A DNA stretch of 64,000 nt from Vreelandella venusta (GTDB taxonomy: Bacteria > Pseudomonadota > Gammaproteobacteria > Pseudomonadales > Halomonadaceae): assembly GCF_007989605.1 (NCBI RefSeq), contig NZ_BJUL01000004.1:236871-300870 (forward strand). The letters are read 5' to 3'. The translations under genes and the position numbers were made by a program. Below the pieces are notes generated by a model. That model worked only from the letters and a program-made list of their open reading frames with translations. It was not told where the DNA came from and made no database searches. Positions 35,612-46,053 of this stretch are shown one piece after another. The first letter of the stretch is position 1. Each line of letters begins with the position of its first letter.

Positions 35612-35723
35612 AAGCGGGCTCTCCTTTATTAATGTGAGTAACAGCCACACAAGCAGCGACGCGCGCTGTTCCACGTTAACTGTTTCGCGTTCAAAATCGA
35701 GTTTATTGGCTCGGCTATAACTA

Positions 35724-35750
35724 TTATCGGCGCCTGACTAATAGACTTTA
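35724..35750 (-). promoter_or_regulatory. Sigma-28 (FliA) promoter of the fliS operon
   Basis: On the minus strand: TAAAGTCT (35750-35743), 11 bases, GCCGATAA (35731-35724). The -10 element is a perfect match to the FliA consensus and the -35 differs at one base. It lies about 110 bases before the fliS ATG. Confidence 0.88.
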
Positions 35751-35807
35751 ATGTTTAACTTACTTTTCGCTCAGAAAGTTTCGCTCTCTTTGCCAAGCAG
35801 TAAATGG

Positions 35808-37499
35808 CTATGTAGACACCGCTACTTCACGCATTGGCTTACCCAGCCTTTCTAGAACGTCACCCCGCAGCGTATCGCCCAACGTTTCACGCATGGGTGA
35901 CGTCGCCTGGTGAGTCAGCACGACTTCAGCCGGCGCCCCCTGTGCATCAAGGCGAACAATCCAAGCCATTTGCTCGCTGGAAAAATGCGCCAGCGCCCCC
36001 ACCGGCAGGGGCTTGAAATGCTCGATGTAACGCTTGGTCCAGCGGGGATCAAATTGATGAGGATGGCTCAACAAGTGACGATAAATTTGCTGCACCGTTT
36101 TAGCGGGCCGGTCAGCTCGATCACGGCGCATCGCCTCTATCACATCGACCACAGCACTCGCCTTGGCTAGCTCGTTAATATCACTACCGGTTAAGCCATC
36201 AGGGTAGCCACTCCCATCCAGCCGTTCGTTAATACCGCCAATCACCGCTTGGGCAACGGCAGTAGAAAGCCACTGACAGTGCTGAAGACGATCTAACAAC
36301 AACGCCACATGCTCGCTCATAGCTTGGCGATGAACGGCTTCGAATTGCGGCGCTTTGAACAGTATTTGCGGAACGAGGGCTTTACCAAGATCATGCACTA
36401 AACCACTCGCTACAATCGCTTTGCGCACATCACGGGGCATATTGGCACCCACTAAATCGAGCAAGTGCACGGCGACTGCAATCCCATGGCGAACGAGAAG
36501 CGGCTCCGGCGACATGCAGCGTGTCGCAAATAGCAGTGCTTCACGGTCCTCTTCATGAAGCAGCAAAAGGCGGTCGGCATTACGCGATAGTTGGCGAGAA
36601 TCGATGTCGCTGCCTTGCTGCAAAAGCAGCAGTTGAGCATCCAAATAAGCCGCTACTTTCACCAAGCGCCGCGCCATGGGTGTTGCATAGCGCCGAATAT
36701 CACGCCGCCCAACATGCTCCCCCCCTGCCGTACGTTTGCCAGGCTGCTCGAATAGCGGCGATGGCTGACGATCATCCTGCACTTCTTTTTTATAACGGGC
36801 GGCTTCGCGCTCGATTTCACAGACAAAATACCAAATTTGCCGCTCTTGCTCCGAGGCGCAGTTCATAAAACGGAAGCCTACGCGCAATAGGTGCCGCTCA
36901 GGATCGGTTTTTTGATGGCGCGGAACGCCCTGCACTTCAAAATACGTGCCATCTGGAAACGTAAAAGCCAGCGTTAGCGGCAGGTCAGCATCAGCCAACA
37001 CCCCACTAGCAGTCAGCGGCAGCTCTATCTGGCAGCCATCCTGGGAAAGATCGCGCAGCTCTCCGTAAACCCTATCCTCGCCTTCGCCACATATTGAAGC
37101 GGGCACGACCATGCCTAAACGCAGCTCAGCGCGAAACGATTCGCGACGCTGGAGCACCTCCAGAGTCGCCGGATAGTCGCTACAACATAAAAAGCGCCCA
37201 CCCACATGGCGGGTTTCGGTTAATGACAGAAACGGCGTGCGCACCACTTTGCCCTGGGAGTAGCCGCGCAGGAAAAAAAGCTCACCTTGCTGTAAGCAAT
37301 CTAGCAAATGATCGACCGAGGATAAGTCCATCACTAACGTCTTGCCGGCGTACTGCTCCATCAACACGATAGGTTCTGGGCGCGCATCAGCGGAGGCCAA
37401 ACAAAGCGACACTCCGCCACCTTCGATCATGGTATTTAACAGGGAGCTTACTGCGGTTGGACTGGTAACTCTTTCATATTCATCTTGTTGGACTGACAT
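35808..37499 (-). CDS. YcgR/PilZ-HD-GYP-like fusion protein
   Basis: The 563-residue protein opens with a YcgR-like N-terminal domain (about 1-105). A PilZ domain (about 110-230) follows with both c-di-GMP-binding motifs, RRESFR near 118 and DLSQDG near 147. A linker leads to an HD-GYP-like domain (about 350-500), with LVHDLGK near 366 and ERLDGSGYPDG near 433. The usual HHE before the GYP loop reads INE, and the late DxxDA reads DVIEA, so phosphodiesterase activity is doubtful. ATG 37499 is preferred; an in-frame GTG lies at 37520. YcgR proteins brake the motor when c-di-GMP rises; that role here is inference. Confidence 0.85.
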   Translation of the reverse strand: MSVQQDEYERVTSPTAVSSLLNTMIEGGGVSLCLASADARPEPIVLMEQYAGKTLVMDLSSVDHLLDCLQQGELFFLRGYSQGKVVRTPFLSLTETRHVGGRFLCCSDYPATLEVLQRRESFRAELRLGMVVPASICGEGEDRVYGELRDLSQDGCQIELPLTASGVLADADLPLTLAFTFPDGTYFEVQGVPRHQKTDPERHLLRVGFRFMNCASEQERQIWYFVCEIEREAARYKKEVQDDRQPSPLFEQPGKRTAGGEHVGRRDIRRYATPMARRLVKVAAYLDAQLLLLQQGSDIDSRQLSRNADRLLLLHEEDREALLFATRCMSPEPLLVRHGIAVAVHLLDLVGANMPRDVRKAIVASGLVHDLGKALVPQILFKAPQFEAVHRQAMSEHVALLLDRLQHCQWLSTAVAQAVIGGINERLDGSGYPDGLTGSDINELAKASAVVDVIEAMRRDRADRPAKTVQQIYRHLLSHPHQFDPRWTKRYIEHFKPLPVGALAHFSSEQMAWIVRLDAQGAPAEVVLTHQATSPMRETLGDTLRGDVLERLGKPMREVAVST

Positions 37500-37615
37500 T
37501 CTCGTCTCGCTCGCTACCACGTTGTTATTACGTCACACCCAAAAAAAGGCAACAGAGCCTATCAGCAGCTTTTGGGCTGCCGTTTTAACGACCACACCCC
37601 TTCGCTATACAACAA

Positions 37616-37642
37616 TAAAGTTTTTAGCCCCCTTGCCGATAA
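37616..37642 (+). promoter_or_regulatory. Perfect sigma-28 (FliA) promoter of flaG
   Basis: TAAAGTTT (37616-37623), 11 bases, GCCGATAA (37635-37642): an exact match to the FliA consensus. It lies 87 bases before the flaG start, which follows AAAGGA. It gives flaG its own late promoter. Confidence 0.92.
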
Positions 37643-37729
37643 CAGTGAAGAGGCCTATAGCTACGATTCGATGGCCTTACCATCTTATTGCCACCACGCC
37701 GCGTGGCTTTTTTCTAAAGGATTCCGTCT

Positions 37730-38098
37730 ATGGGCCCCTTGTTAATTGATGAGCTAATCTCGATAGCAACAACTCCCTACCCACCAACACTTTCCCAATC
37801 AGCCACCCCAAACACATCGTCACCGCAGGCACCTGGCGTCGCAGGCGTTGACGGAGAACAGCCCGAACTCCTCAGCGTAAGCAAAGAGTCACTTACGGCA
37901 CCGATACAGCGGATCAACGAAGCCTTTCGGCCACGGGGGTTGGAGTTTGAGCTAAGCGAGCAATCCGGGCGCGTCATTACGAAAGTCATCGACCGCGAAA
38001 CCGGTGATGTTATTCGTCAAATACCCGCCGAAGAGGTGTTGCTCGTCGCAGAGCGACTGGGAGAGTTACAAGGACGAATTATTTCTCTAGAAGCCTGA
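37730..38098 (+). CDS. flaG: Flagellar protein FlaG
   Basis: The 122-residue protein has a disordered N-terminal half and a conserved C-terminal half: IQRINEAFRPRGLEFELSEQSGRVITKVIDRETGDVIRQIP as the core (given in part), ending VAERLGELQGRIISLEA. FlaG affects filament length in some bacteria. It is usually next to flagellin and fliD, which are absent here; it stands alone facing fliE. Confidence 0.9.
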   Translation: MGPLLIDELISIATTPYPPTLSQSATPNTSSPQAPGVAGVDGEQPELLSVSKESLTAPIQRINEAFRPRGLEFELSEQSGRVITKVIDRETGDVIRQIPAEEVLLVAERLGELQGRIISLEA

Positions 38099-38227
38099 TC
38101 GAGCGATAGGAGAGGTTACTTCGTCATGACCAGTGATCTCTCTTGCTTACACTACTAGCCAGTCAATTCTTCACTATTCTCACTAGCGCTTGTGGCTCAT
38201 TTTTTCGACGCCAACGAATAATGCTAT

Positions 38228-38554
38228 CTAGACCTGCATATTCATTACGTCGCGATAGGCCGTTACCAGGCGGTTACGCACTTGAAGGCCCATCTGAAAA
38301 GCAACGCTCGCTTTCTGCATGTCGACCATCACGTCGTTCAGTTCAACATTCGGCTCACCTGCCTGAAAAGCCGTCGCTTTTGCGTTAGCAGCCTGTTGTA
38401 AGCGATTGATACGCTGAATAGACGCCTGCAACTCACTACCAAAACTGCCCTGACCCACCGCCGTGGCAATATGCTCACCCTTGATTGGCTGGGCTGCCTG
38501 GGTAGCTAAACCTTGCATTTGCTGCAGCGTTGACTGTATGGCAGGTGAACTCAT
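38228..38554 (-). CDS. fliE: Flagellar hook-basal body junction protein FliE
   Basis: FliE joins the MS ring to the rod and is the first exported rod part. The 108-residue protein has the FliE C-terminal signature MVDMQKASVAFQMGLQVRNRLVTAYRDVMNMQV region (quoted in part: NRLVTAYRDVMNMQV). It diverges from fliF across about 257 bases, as in enterics. The 129 bases between flaG and fliE (convergent) show no clear terminator. Confidence 0.95.
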   Translation of the reverse strand: MSSPAIQSTLQQMQGLATQAAQPIKGEHIATAVGQGSFGSELQASIQRINRLQQAANAKATAFQAGEPNVELNDVMVDMQKASVAFQMGLQVRNRLVTAYRDVMNMQV

Positions 38555-38811
38555 AAGTACGACTCGTCCGGAGGAAAGTGGAGTAATACCAAAAGCCTAT
38601 CACTGGTAGTACAACACTCATACGTACAAATACGCATTAAAAGCCAACCTGTTCGTTCATTTATGCTCGACCTGCCCCAGGATAATGGCGTCCATCACAA
38701 TTCCGCTTCATCTTTTTAGCGGATAATCGCGATTGACGGATATTAGCCTATGCCTTCTTTGGTGATGCGCCTGAGCCGTCATCAGTTTTGCCTGTCCTCG
38801 TGGGGGCACGC

Positions 38812-40575
38812 ATGAGCGAAACTGGTGCTACGGCAGGCCGTCAGAACAGTACGACACAAAATGCCCCCCGCAGCGGAACGGCAGACAATGACACCAAAGG
38901 CCTCTCAACGGCTCAGCGCACGTTAAAACAGCTACGTGGCAACCCGTTGGTTGTGCTGCTGATCGCGGCTGCAGCGTCTATTGCGATTGTTGCTGCGCTT
39001 TTCATGTGGGCTAGCAGCCCTGAGTATCGGGTTCTGTATAGCAACCTGAATGAAGCCGATGGTGGGCGTATCATTGCGGAGCTGGATAGCCGCGGCGTTC
39101 CCTATCAATTCAGCCAGGGCGGCCAAGCGCTGTTAATACCCAGCGATCAGGTGCACACGCTAAGGTTACAACTTGCTGAGCAAGGGCTCCCCCGTGGCGG
39201 TAACCTGGGCTTTGAGTTGATGGAGAATCAAGCCTTTGGTATCAGCCAGTTTGCTGAACAAGTTAACTTTCAGCGCGGCCTTGAAGGCGAGCTGTCTCGC
39301 TCCATTGAATCACTAGGCCCCGTCGATAAGGTTCGCGTTCATCTTTCGATGGCCAAGCCGTCAGTCTTTATTCGTGATCGTGAGCCAGCCAAAGCGTCCG
39401 TTGTACTAACGATGTTGCCTGGACGTGTGCTGGGCGAGGGGCAAGTTAGCGCTATTGTCCATATGGTATCCAGCAGTGTTCCTGAGCTAGCTCCGGAAGA
39501 CGTCACCATTGTGGATCAAAATGGTCGCCTGCTTTCGTCTACAGCGTCACAAGGCAACGACCTGGACGGCTCTCAACTGGCCTACATCGCAGAAGTCGAA
39601 CGCTCCTATCAGCGCCGTATCGAAAATATCCTGACCCCCATCCTTGGCAATGACAACGTACGCGCCCAGGTAGCGGCACAGATCGACTTTTCTCGTCGTG
39701 AACAGACCTCTGAGCGCTACGCCCCCAACCAAGCCCCCAATGAGTCCGCGGTTCGCAGCCGTCAGCTTAGCCTGTCGTACGATGGTGAGGATCCTCTGGC
39801 GACAGGTATTCCAGGGGCATTAAGCAATACCCCGCCCGGTGTTGCGCCATCACCAATCAATCAGCCCGACGCGGATGAAGAGGATGCCGAAGTACCTGAC
39901 AACGCCTTGCAGAACCTGCGTCAAGATGACGTGGTGAACTATGAAGTTGACCGCAGCATTGAACATATTCAGCACCGCCTTGGCCAGGTAGAGCGCCTAT
40001 CGGCAGCGGTTGTCGTGAACTTCCGTCAGGTTATCAATGACGAGGGCGAAGCAGAGCAAGTCGCCCTAAGCCCAGAAGAGGTTGCTCAGTTGGAGCGCTT
40101 GGTTCAACAGGCCATGGGCTTTTCGCAAGCGCGTGGCGATCAGGTGGAAGTCGTCAACACGCCGTTCGTCAGTGTCGATGACAGCGCGTCTGACGTCGCT
40201 TGGTGGCAACAGCCGGAGACGCTGTCGATTGCATCAACCTTGGGCCGCTATCTGCTTGTCGCCCTGGCAACGCTATTGCTCTATTTGCTGATTCTACGGC
40301 CACTGATCAAACGCTATACCCAGCCACCGGTGATGGCTGCCGCCATGCCTGGCAGTACGTTTAGCGCCAGCGTTGGAGGCGAAAGCGAAGAAGATGAGCA
40401 AGAGAACGAGGCATCTGCGTCTGGTGAAGACGACGATACCTACAGCAATAAGCCCAAACGGCGGCGCAAAACCTCGCTGTACGAACACAATCTTAACGAC
40501 CTGCGTGAAATGGCCCAGGAAGATCCCCGTATGGTCGCAATGATTATCCGCAGCTGGATGAACACTCATGAGTAG
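38812..40575 (+). CDS. fliF: MS-ring protein FliF
   Basis: FliF builds the MS ring in the inner membrane. The 587-residue protein has two membrane helices (about 45-65 and 485-505) around the ring-building periplasmic domains, with [21 protein letters not shown]-like [13 protein letters not shown] and [15 protein letters not shown]. An acidic, disordered stretch ([16 protein letters not shown]) precedes the FliG-binding tail ending [11 protein letters not shown] chose ATG 38812 (after GGGGGC); the frame opens at TTG 38788. It overlaps fliG by eight bases. Confidence 0.96.
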   Translation: MSETGATAGRQNSTTQNAPRSGTADNDTKGLSTAQRTLKQLRGNPLVVLLIAAAASIAIVAALFMWASSPEYRVLYSNLNEADGGRIIAELDSRGVPYQFSQGGQALLIPSDQVHTLRLQLAEQGLPRGGNLGFELMENQAFGISQFAEQVNFQRGLEGELSRSIESLGPVDKVRVHLSMAKPSVFIRDREPAKASVVLTMLPGRVLGEGQVSAIVHMVSSSVPELAPEDVTIVDQNGRLLSSTASQGNDLDGSQLAYIAEVERSYQRRIENILTPILGNDNVRAQVAAQIDFSRREQTSERYAPNQAPNESAVRSRQLSLSYDGEDPLATGIPGALSNTPPGVAPSPINQPDADEEDAEVPDNALQNLRQDDVVNYEVDRSIEHIQHRLGQVERLSAAVVVNFRQVINDEGEAEQVALSPEEVAQLERLVQQAMGFSQARGDQVEVVNTPFVSVDDSASDVAWWQQPETLSIASTLGRYLLVALATLLLYLLILRPLIKRYTQPPVMAAAMPGSTFSASVGGESEEDEQENEASASGEDDDTYSNKPKRRRKTSLYEHNLNDLREMAQEDPRMVAMIIRSWMNTHE

Positions 40576-41575
40576 CCCGATTGCCGAGATGACCGGTGCA
40601 CGCAAAAGCGCCATTCTCTTGCTTGCGCTGGACGAAGATAGCGCGGCGGAGGTCTTTAAGTACCTCAGCGCCAGCGAAGTACAAGACATCAGTCTGGAAA
40701 TGGCTCGCTTGCATCAAGTCTCACACGAAGACATGAAAGCAGTGCTGGAAGCCTTCCATAAAGAAAGCGAAGAGTTTGTGGCGCTAAACCTCAACTCTAG
40801 TGAGCATATTCGTTCGGTACTTACCAAAGCGCTGGGGAGCGAACGTGCCACCAGCCTTATCGAAGATATTCTCGAGACCACGGGCGGCAACTCCGGCATT
40901 GATGCACTGAATCTCATGGAAGCCTCCATGGTGTCTGAGCTGATTCGTGACGAACATCCGCAGATTATCGCCACTATTCTGGTTCATCTGGATCGGCACC
41001 AGGCGGCCGATATTCTTGAGCTGTTTGAAGAGAAGCTGCGTAACGATGTGGTATTGCGTATCGCGACGTTCAGCGGCGTTCAGCCAGCCGCACTGCAAGA
41101 GTTAACAGAAGTGCTGACCAGCATGCTGGATGGCCAAAACCTCAAGCGCAGCAAGATGGGTGGCGTAAGAACGGCCGCCGAAATTCTCAACTTAATGAAT
41201 TCGTCTCAAGAAGAAGTCGCCATCGAAACCGTGCGCTCTCACAGCGAAGACTTGGCGCAAAAAATTATCGACGAAATGTTCCTATTCGAGAACCTACTCG
41301 ACCTGGACAACCGCGCTATTCAGATGGTGCTTCAAGAAGTCGAAACCAACTCTCTGGTGGTGGCCCTCAAGGGTGCTCAGGAGGCGTTGGTCGACAAGTT
41401 CCTACGCAATATGTCCCAGCGAGCTGCCGATCTTGTTCGCGAAGACATGGAAGCCCGAGGCCCTATTCGCGTTTCACAGGTAGAAACCGAGCAGAAAGCT
41501 ATTTTGCAGGTGGTGCGCCGCTTAGCGGATTCCGGTGAAATCGTCTTAGCTGGCGGGGACGATGAGTATGTCTAA
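40568..41575 (+). CDS. fliG: Flagellar motor switch protein FliG
   Basis: The C-ring protein that meets the stators. Its 335 residues include the N-terminal FliF-binding domain ([20 protein letters not shown]), middle [13 protein letters not shown], and the C-terminal torque helix with [20 protein letters not shown], whose charges face MotA. Normal length. It overlaps fliF at the start and fliH at the end, giving translational coupling. Confidence 0.97.
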   Translation: MSSPIAEMTGARKSAILLLALDEDSAAEVFKYLSASEVQDISLEMARLHQVSHEDMKAVLEAFHKESEEFVALNLNSSEHIRSVLTKALGSERATSLIEDILETTGGNSGIDALNLMEASMVSELIRDEHPQIIATILVHLDRHQAADILELFEEKLRNDVVLRIATFSGVQPAALQELTEVLTSMLDGQNLKRSKMGGVRTAAEILNLMNSSQEEVAIETVRSHSEDLAQKIIDEMFLFENLLDLDNRAIQMVLQEVETNSLVVALKGAQEALVDKFLRNMSQRAADLVREDMEARGPIRVSQVETEQKAILQVVRRLADSGEIVLAGGDDEYV

Positions 41576-42338
41576 CGCCAAAACGCCTGAATTTGACCGT
41601 CACGGTAGTTGGCGACGCTGGCAAATGGATGAGTTAGCTGAGCAGACCAGCGGCTCACAAGCGGACGGCATACCAACGCCTTCCGCCCAGCAACGCAAAG
41701 TCGCGGCAGCCAAAAAAGCAGCCGAGCAGGCACGCCAACGTGAAGAGCAGGAACGCCAGGCGCTTTACGAACGCGTTCGCCAAGAAGCTGAGGAAGCGGG
41801 CTATCAGGATGGTTTGGCCCGAGGCCATCAAGAAGGTCTTGAACAAGGCCTTCGCGAAGGGCGTGCCCAAGCAGAGAGCGAGCTTGAACAACACATACGC
41901 AAAACCGTGGCGCCCTTACGCTCACTGGCAAAACAGTTTTCTGATGCACTAGAGCGTATTGATGAGACGGTGGCACATGACCTCGCCGAACTCGCGCTGG
42001 CAACCGGCAAGCAGTTAGCCGCAGATGCGCTACAAGAGCGTCCTGAGCAAATTCTTGAGGTCGTTCGTGAGCTGCTCCACACCGAGCCACCGCTCGTAGG
42101 CCAGCAACGTCTTTGGCTTAATCCGCAAGACCACGCGCTGGTTAAAGAGCATCTCGGTAGCGAGCTACAAGCAGCCAGTTGGTCACTGCAGCCAGATGAT
42201 CAGCTCGCACGTGGTGGATGCCGGATCACCAGCGCTCAAGGAGAGCTGGACGCGACGTTTGAAAGTCGCTGGCAGGCAGCTGTTGCCCAGTTACGCAAAC
42301 GCCATCACAACAGTGACTCACCATCCTCTACCCAGTAA
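41562..42338 (+). CDS. fliH: Flagellar export apparatus protein FliH
   Basis: FliH binds and regulates the FliI ATPase. The 258-residue protein has an A/K/E/Q-rich coiled coil (about 45-85), glycine-repeat helix [20 protein letters not shown] (GxxxG-type repeats), and a C-terminal domain with [16 protein letters not shown] and DATFESRWQ. It overlaps fliG by 14 bases. A short direct repeat lies between it and fliI. Confidence 0.92.
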   Translation: MSMSNAKTPEFDRHGSWRRWQMDELAEQTSGSQADGIPTPSAQQRKVAAAKKAAEQARQREEQERQALYERVRQEAEEAGYQDGLARGHQEGLEQGLREGRAQAESELEQHIRKTVAPLRSLAKQFSDALERIDETVAHDLAELALATGKQLAADALQERPEQILEVVRELLHTEPPLVGQQRLWLNPQDHALVKEHLGSELQAASWSLQPDDQLARGGCRITSAQGELDATFESRWQAAVAQLRKRHHNSDSPSSTQ

Positions 42339-42360
42339 CACAAAGGTAAATGCACACGTT

Positions 42361-42392
42361 GATGAAACAGGTAATGCGATGAAACAGGTAAT
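42361..42392 (+). repeat. 15-base direct repeat just before fliI
   Basis: GATGAAACAGGTAAT occurs at 42361-42375 and again at 42378-42392, period 17. The second copy ends three bases before the fliI ATG and includes its weak ribosome site (CAGG). This looks like a recent small tandem duplication. Confidence 0.8.
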
Positions 42393-42395
42393 CCA

Positions 42396-43784
42396 ATGAG
42401 CGAGGCGACCTGTCCGCACCTCTACCGCTGGCGCAAAGCACTGCACCGTACAACGCAGCGCGTTAGTCAGTTGCCTAACTACCGCACCAGTGGCCGTGTG
42501 ATACGCGCCACGGGCATGGTCATTGAGGTAGTGGGGTTACGCGTAGCGGTGGGGAGTGCTTGCCGCATTGAATTACCTGGTGCAGATGGGCGGCTGAACG
42601 ATAGCGACAAACATGCGGAAGCCGAAGTGGTTGGCTTTGCTGGCGACAAGCTGTTTCTTATGCCGCTAGAAGAAATTTCGGGCCTGATGCCGGGGGCCAG
42701 AGTCTCTCCACTTAGTGATGGCAGTGGCCACAGCGCCCGACGCTTTCCAATTGGCGATGAGTTGCTGGGGCGTGTGCTCGATGGCAATGGCAACCCGTTA
42801 GATGACCGTGAAAGTGTTGAGGATACGCCTCGCGCAACCCTTAATGCGACGCCACTTAATCCGCTTTCCCGAGCGCCTATTGATGCCCAGATTGACGTTG
42901 GCATCCGCGCCATCAACGCATTACTGAGCGTTGGCCGGGGGCAGCGCATGGGGCTTTTTGCTGGCTCTGGGGTAGGTAAATCCGTACTGCTCGGCATGAT
43001 GGCTCGCTATACCCAGGCGGATGTCATCGTAGTGGGACTCATCGGCGAACGTGGTCGTGAGGTACAGGACTTCATCGACAACATCTTGGGGCCTGAGGGA
43101 CGCAGGCGTGCTGTGGTCGTGGCAGCGCCCGCGGATACCTCACCACTCCAGCGCTTACAAGGAGCCGCTTACGCGACGCGGTTGGCCGAAGGTTTTCGCG
43201 ATGCAGGGCGTGACGTTCTGCTGATTATGGATTCACTGACCCGCTACGCCATGGCACAGCGTGAGATTGCGCTCGCAATTGGTGAACCGCCCGCCACCAA
43301 AGGTTATCCACCTTCGGTGTTCGCTAAGCTACCCGGGCTTGTCGAGCGTGCTGGAAACGCTGAGCGCGGCGGCGGCTCAATCACCGCTTTTTATACGGTG
43401 CTGACCGAAGGCGATGATCAACAGGATCCTATTGCCGACTCAGCCAGGGCAATTCTTGATGGCCATATCGTGCTCTCACGCACGCTGGCCGAAGCGGGCC
43501 ACTACCCGGCCATTGATATTGAAGCCTCAATCAGTCGTGCGATGACTGCCATTAGCTCTCCTGAACAGCTTCAAGAAGCCCGCACCTTTAAACAGCTTTT
43601 TTCACGCTATCAGCGCAATCGTGACTTGATCAGCGTAGGGGCTTATAGCCCAGGGCACGACCCAAGACTGGACGAGGCGGTGAACCGCTTCCCGTCATTG
43701 GAACGGTTCCTTCAGCAAAACATTGATGAGTGTGCAACGCTTGAAGCATCACGCCAAGCACTGCACGCGGTAGTGGGAGGTTAG
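42396..43784 (+). CDS. fliI: Flagellar export ATPase FliI
   Basis: The type III export ATPase, related to F1-beta. The 462-residue protein has Walker [14 protein letters not shown], the adjacent [15 protein letters not shown], Walker [19 protein letters not shown], and the FliI-type [12 protein letters not shown]. It hydrolyses ATP to unload chaperones and feed the export gate. The N-terminus binds FliH. Two bases separate it from fliJ. Confidence 0.97.
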   Translation: MSEATCPHLYRWRKALHRTTQRVSQLPNYRTSGRVIRATGMVIEVVGLRVAVGSACRIELPGADGRLNDSDKHAEAEVVGFAGDKLFLMPLEEISGLMPGARVSPLSDGSGHSARRFPIGDELLGRVLDGNGNPLDDRESVEDTPRATLNATPLNPLSRAPIDAQIDVGIRAINALLSVGRGQRMGLFAGSGVGKSVLLGMMARYTQADVIVVGLIGERGREVQDFIDNILGPEGRRRAVVVAAPADTSPLQRLQGAAYATRLAEGFRDAGRDVLLIMDSLTRYAMAQREIALAIGEPPATKGYPPSVFAKLPGLVERAGNAERGGGSITAFYTVLTEGDDQQDPIADSARAILDGHIVLSRTLAEAGHYPAIDIEASISRAMTAISSPEQLQEARTFKQLFSRYQRNRDLISVGAYSPGHDPRLDEAVNRFPSLERFLQQNIDECATLEASRQALHAVVGG

Positions 43785-43786
43785 CG

Positions 43787-44239
43787 ATGAGTCATTCACA
43801 GCTCGACATGCTGACAGGCTTAGCCCGTGATGCGCGGGATAAAGCCGGGAAATTATTGGCAGAAGAACGACAAACGCAGCAACAAACAGAAGCGCAGCTG
43901 CAATCACTTAGCCGCTATCGCGTGGAGTATGCCGAGCGTTTACAGAAGGCGATGCGCGACGGCATCGACCCCGCCACCATGTACAACTATCAGCAGTTTC
44001 TGGCATCGCTGGATGCCGCCCTCAGCCGGGCACGGCAGGCGCTTGTAGCCCAGCAAAAACGTGTACAGCAAAGCCAACAGCATTGGCAACAGGAACAGCG
44101 CAAGCTCTCCTCCTACGATACGCTGACATCACGACGTTTATCCGAAGAGCATCGCCGCCAAGAACGTTACGAGCAAAAATCAAGCGATGACTTTGTAACG
44201 AACCGTTTAGCCCGCCAGCCGAATGATAAGGCGCATTAG
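43787..44239 (+). CDS. fliJ: Flagellar export chaperone FliJ
   Basis: The 150-residue protein is a helical coiled coil rich in Q, R and E (ARDKAGKLLAEERQTQQQTEAQLQSL; quoted to show composition only in part: KLLAEERQTQQQTEAQL). It is the central stalk that links the FliI ring to FlhA and shuttles chaperones. Size and position after fliI are as expected. Confidence 0.92.
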   Translation: MSHSQLDMLTGLARDARDKAGKLLAEERQTQQQTEAQLQSLSRYRVEYAERLQKAMRDGIDPATMYNYQQFLASLDAALSRARQALVAQQKRVQQSQQHWQQEQRKLSSYDTLTSRRLSEEHRRQERYEQKSSDDFVTNRLARQPNDKAH

Positions 44240-44262
44240 CGCCACGCCGAGGAGCTGTATTT

Positions 44263-45885
44263 ATGACTATTGAGCTATTGCTAACAATGCAGGGCCAGGG
44301 AGCTAACTCGTCATCAAGCTCTTCTGCAGCCCCAGGCTCTCCGCGTGCAGCGCAAGGCATGTTCCTACAGGCGTTTACGCAGGCTGCCAGCCAGCAGGCC
44401 CGCCCCTTCACTAGCGCCCAGGCAGAAAGCGCCCCCAAACTTTCACTGAGCGATATTGTTGAACAATTAGCATCACTTGATGGTGAGCTGGATGAGGAAA
44501 CACTGTCGAGCATAGTGGCCACCGTAAGCGCTCAGGGGCAGGCTACCGACATGCTCTCTTCTGGTACTGATAGCGTTGCGCTTGCTCAAACGCTAGAAAC
44601 GGCATCAGCAGCGCGAGAACCAGCCTGGGCACCAGAACAGGCTTCTTCGTCGCCTGCTGAAGGCACTGAGACGGTCGAGACAACCACGCAGATGACTATC
44701 GCAGAAGTCGCGTCGCGTTTAGCCCTCATCGCGTCATATTCTACGCCGTCAACCGCAAACCCTGCGGGCTCCGGTGCACACCCTGCGACGCCCTCAGCAG
44801 CAAGCTTAAGTCAGGCAACGGTCCAAACACCACCCGGTAACCTTGCGCCCAGCAACGCTTCTCCTGCCACCGTCGCTTTACTTGCAAGCACGGCCCTCGC
44901 TAGCGCTGCACCACCTGATGGGCAGGTAGCGCTAGCCGGCGAAAGAGCGGTTGCAGAAACACCACGAACAGCAACACAAACGCCAGCTAACGCTGCTGCA
45001 TCAACAATAGCGCTGCTGCCTACCACTGGTTCAGCCACGGCTCCACCCAACAATACGGGTGAGCTGGCTCAGTCAGCGGTTGGCCCCTCGCTAACCAGTG
45101 CATTGGCAGCCACAGCACAGCAAGCGATTGGCGCCTCGCGCCCAACGGCATCAAGTGCTAAGGCGTTGCCAGCAGAAGCAGCGACCACGCCTGTTAACAC
45201 CCCGACACTTGCGGCATCGCTGGAAACCATTCCTGCCCAACCGTTTACGACCATGCAGCCAGGCATGCATGCGCTGTCCCCGCTAAATACTGCACTGACG
45301 CCAACGGTGAATGCTGACGCGGTGGCCAGCTTGTTCGCTGAGGCAGAGACGGTGAGTGTCACCAGTAGTGCAAGCAAAGGCAGTGAGCAGGTATTACCTG
45401 CAGCGCTGACATCACAAAGCCAAGCCATGCCTAATAGCCCAGCGACAGCGACCTTAAATACGCCGCTGACCAGCCCCGCTTGGCCTTCCCAGTTAGGGCA
45501 GCAGTTAATTCAGTTTGCTCAGCGTGGCGGCGAACACCAAGTTAAAATGCAGCTTCACCCTGCTGAGCTAGGGCCATTATCGATCACGCTTAAGGTGACC
45601 GAACAGGGCACACAGGCACACTTTTTATCGTCACATGCCCCTGTTCGTCAGGCCCTTGAGCAAGCCATTCCTCAACTACGTGAAGCACTTGCTGAACAGG
45701 GCATTTCACTCGGTGAGACCTCTGTAGGTGAGCAGCAGACCCCGAACGAACAGGCTTTTGCCCAGCAAACGCCAGGAAAATCCGCTGGTAATCGAGGCGG
45801 TGAGTCAGGTAACGATAGCGCCCCTTCACTTACCGAGGTGAATGACCAAAGTAGCCAAGATGGCCGTGTCGATCTCTATGCTTAA
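44263..45885 (+). CDS. fliK: Flagellar hook-length control protein FliK
   Basis: FliK acts as molecular ruler and switches FlhB specificity. The 540-residue protein has a long A/S/T/P-rich unstructured ruler (about 10-400) and a compact C-terminal domain (about 405-510). The latter includes the family motif VKMQLHPAELGPLSITLKV and a Q/G-rich tail. The length is at the upper end for the family, consistent with a long low-complexity ruler. It follows fliJ by 23 bases. Confidence 0.95.
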   Translation: MTIELLLTMQGQGANSSSSSSAAPGSPRAAQGMFLQAFTQAASQQARPFTSAQAESAPKLSLSDIVEQLASLDGELDEETLSSIVATVSAQGQATDMLSSGTDSVALAQTLETASAAREPAWAPEQASSSPAEGTETVETTTQMTIAEVASRLALIASYSTPSTANPAGSGAHPATPSAASLSQATVQTPPGNLAPSNASPATVALLASTALASAAPPDGQVALAGERAVAETPRTATQTPANAAASTIALLPTTGSATAPPNNTGELAQSAVGPSLTSALAATAQQAIGASRPTASSAKALPAEAATTPVNTPTLAASLETIPAQPFTTMQPGMHALSPLNTALTPTVNADAVASLFAEAETVSVTSSASKGSEQVLPAALTSQSQAMPNSPATATLNTPLTSPAWPSQLGQQLIQFAQRGGEHQVKMQLHPAELGPLSITLKVTEQGTQAHFLSSHAPVRQALEQAIPQLREALAEQGISLGETSVGEQQTPNEQAFAQQTPGKSAGNRGGESGNDSAPSLTEVNDQSSQDGRVDLYA

Positions 45886-45987
45886 TGCTTAATTCCGACA
45901 TTAGCGTTGAGTGTGACGGCTCTGATACTCACGCCATCAGGTAACTAAACCAAAAGATAGGCTCATCCAATGAGCTTGTTCATTTCA

Positions 45988-46035
45988 TCACCTGTAACAG
46001 CGTTAGGCATAATGCTTGGCTAGTGTTACGGGTGA
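45988..46035 (+). other. Long inverted repeat in the fliK-fliL gap
   Basis: Arms TCACCTGTAAC (45988-45998) and GTTACGGGTGA (46025-46035) pair over 11 positions with one G-T pair and enclose 26 bases, which themselves contain GCGTTA/TAATGC. The right arm ends about 18 bases before the fliL ATG. A smaller hairpin, GCTCAT-CCA-ATGAGC, lies at 45961-45975. Together they may end the fliF-K transcript or control fliL translation. Confidence 0.55.
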
Positions 46036-46053
46036 AATTTATGGGAACAGCAA

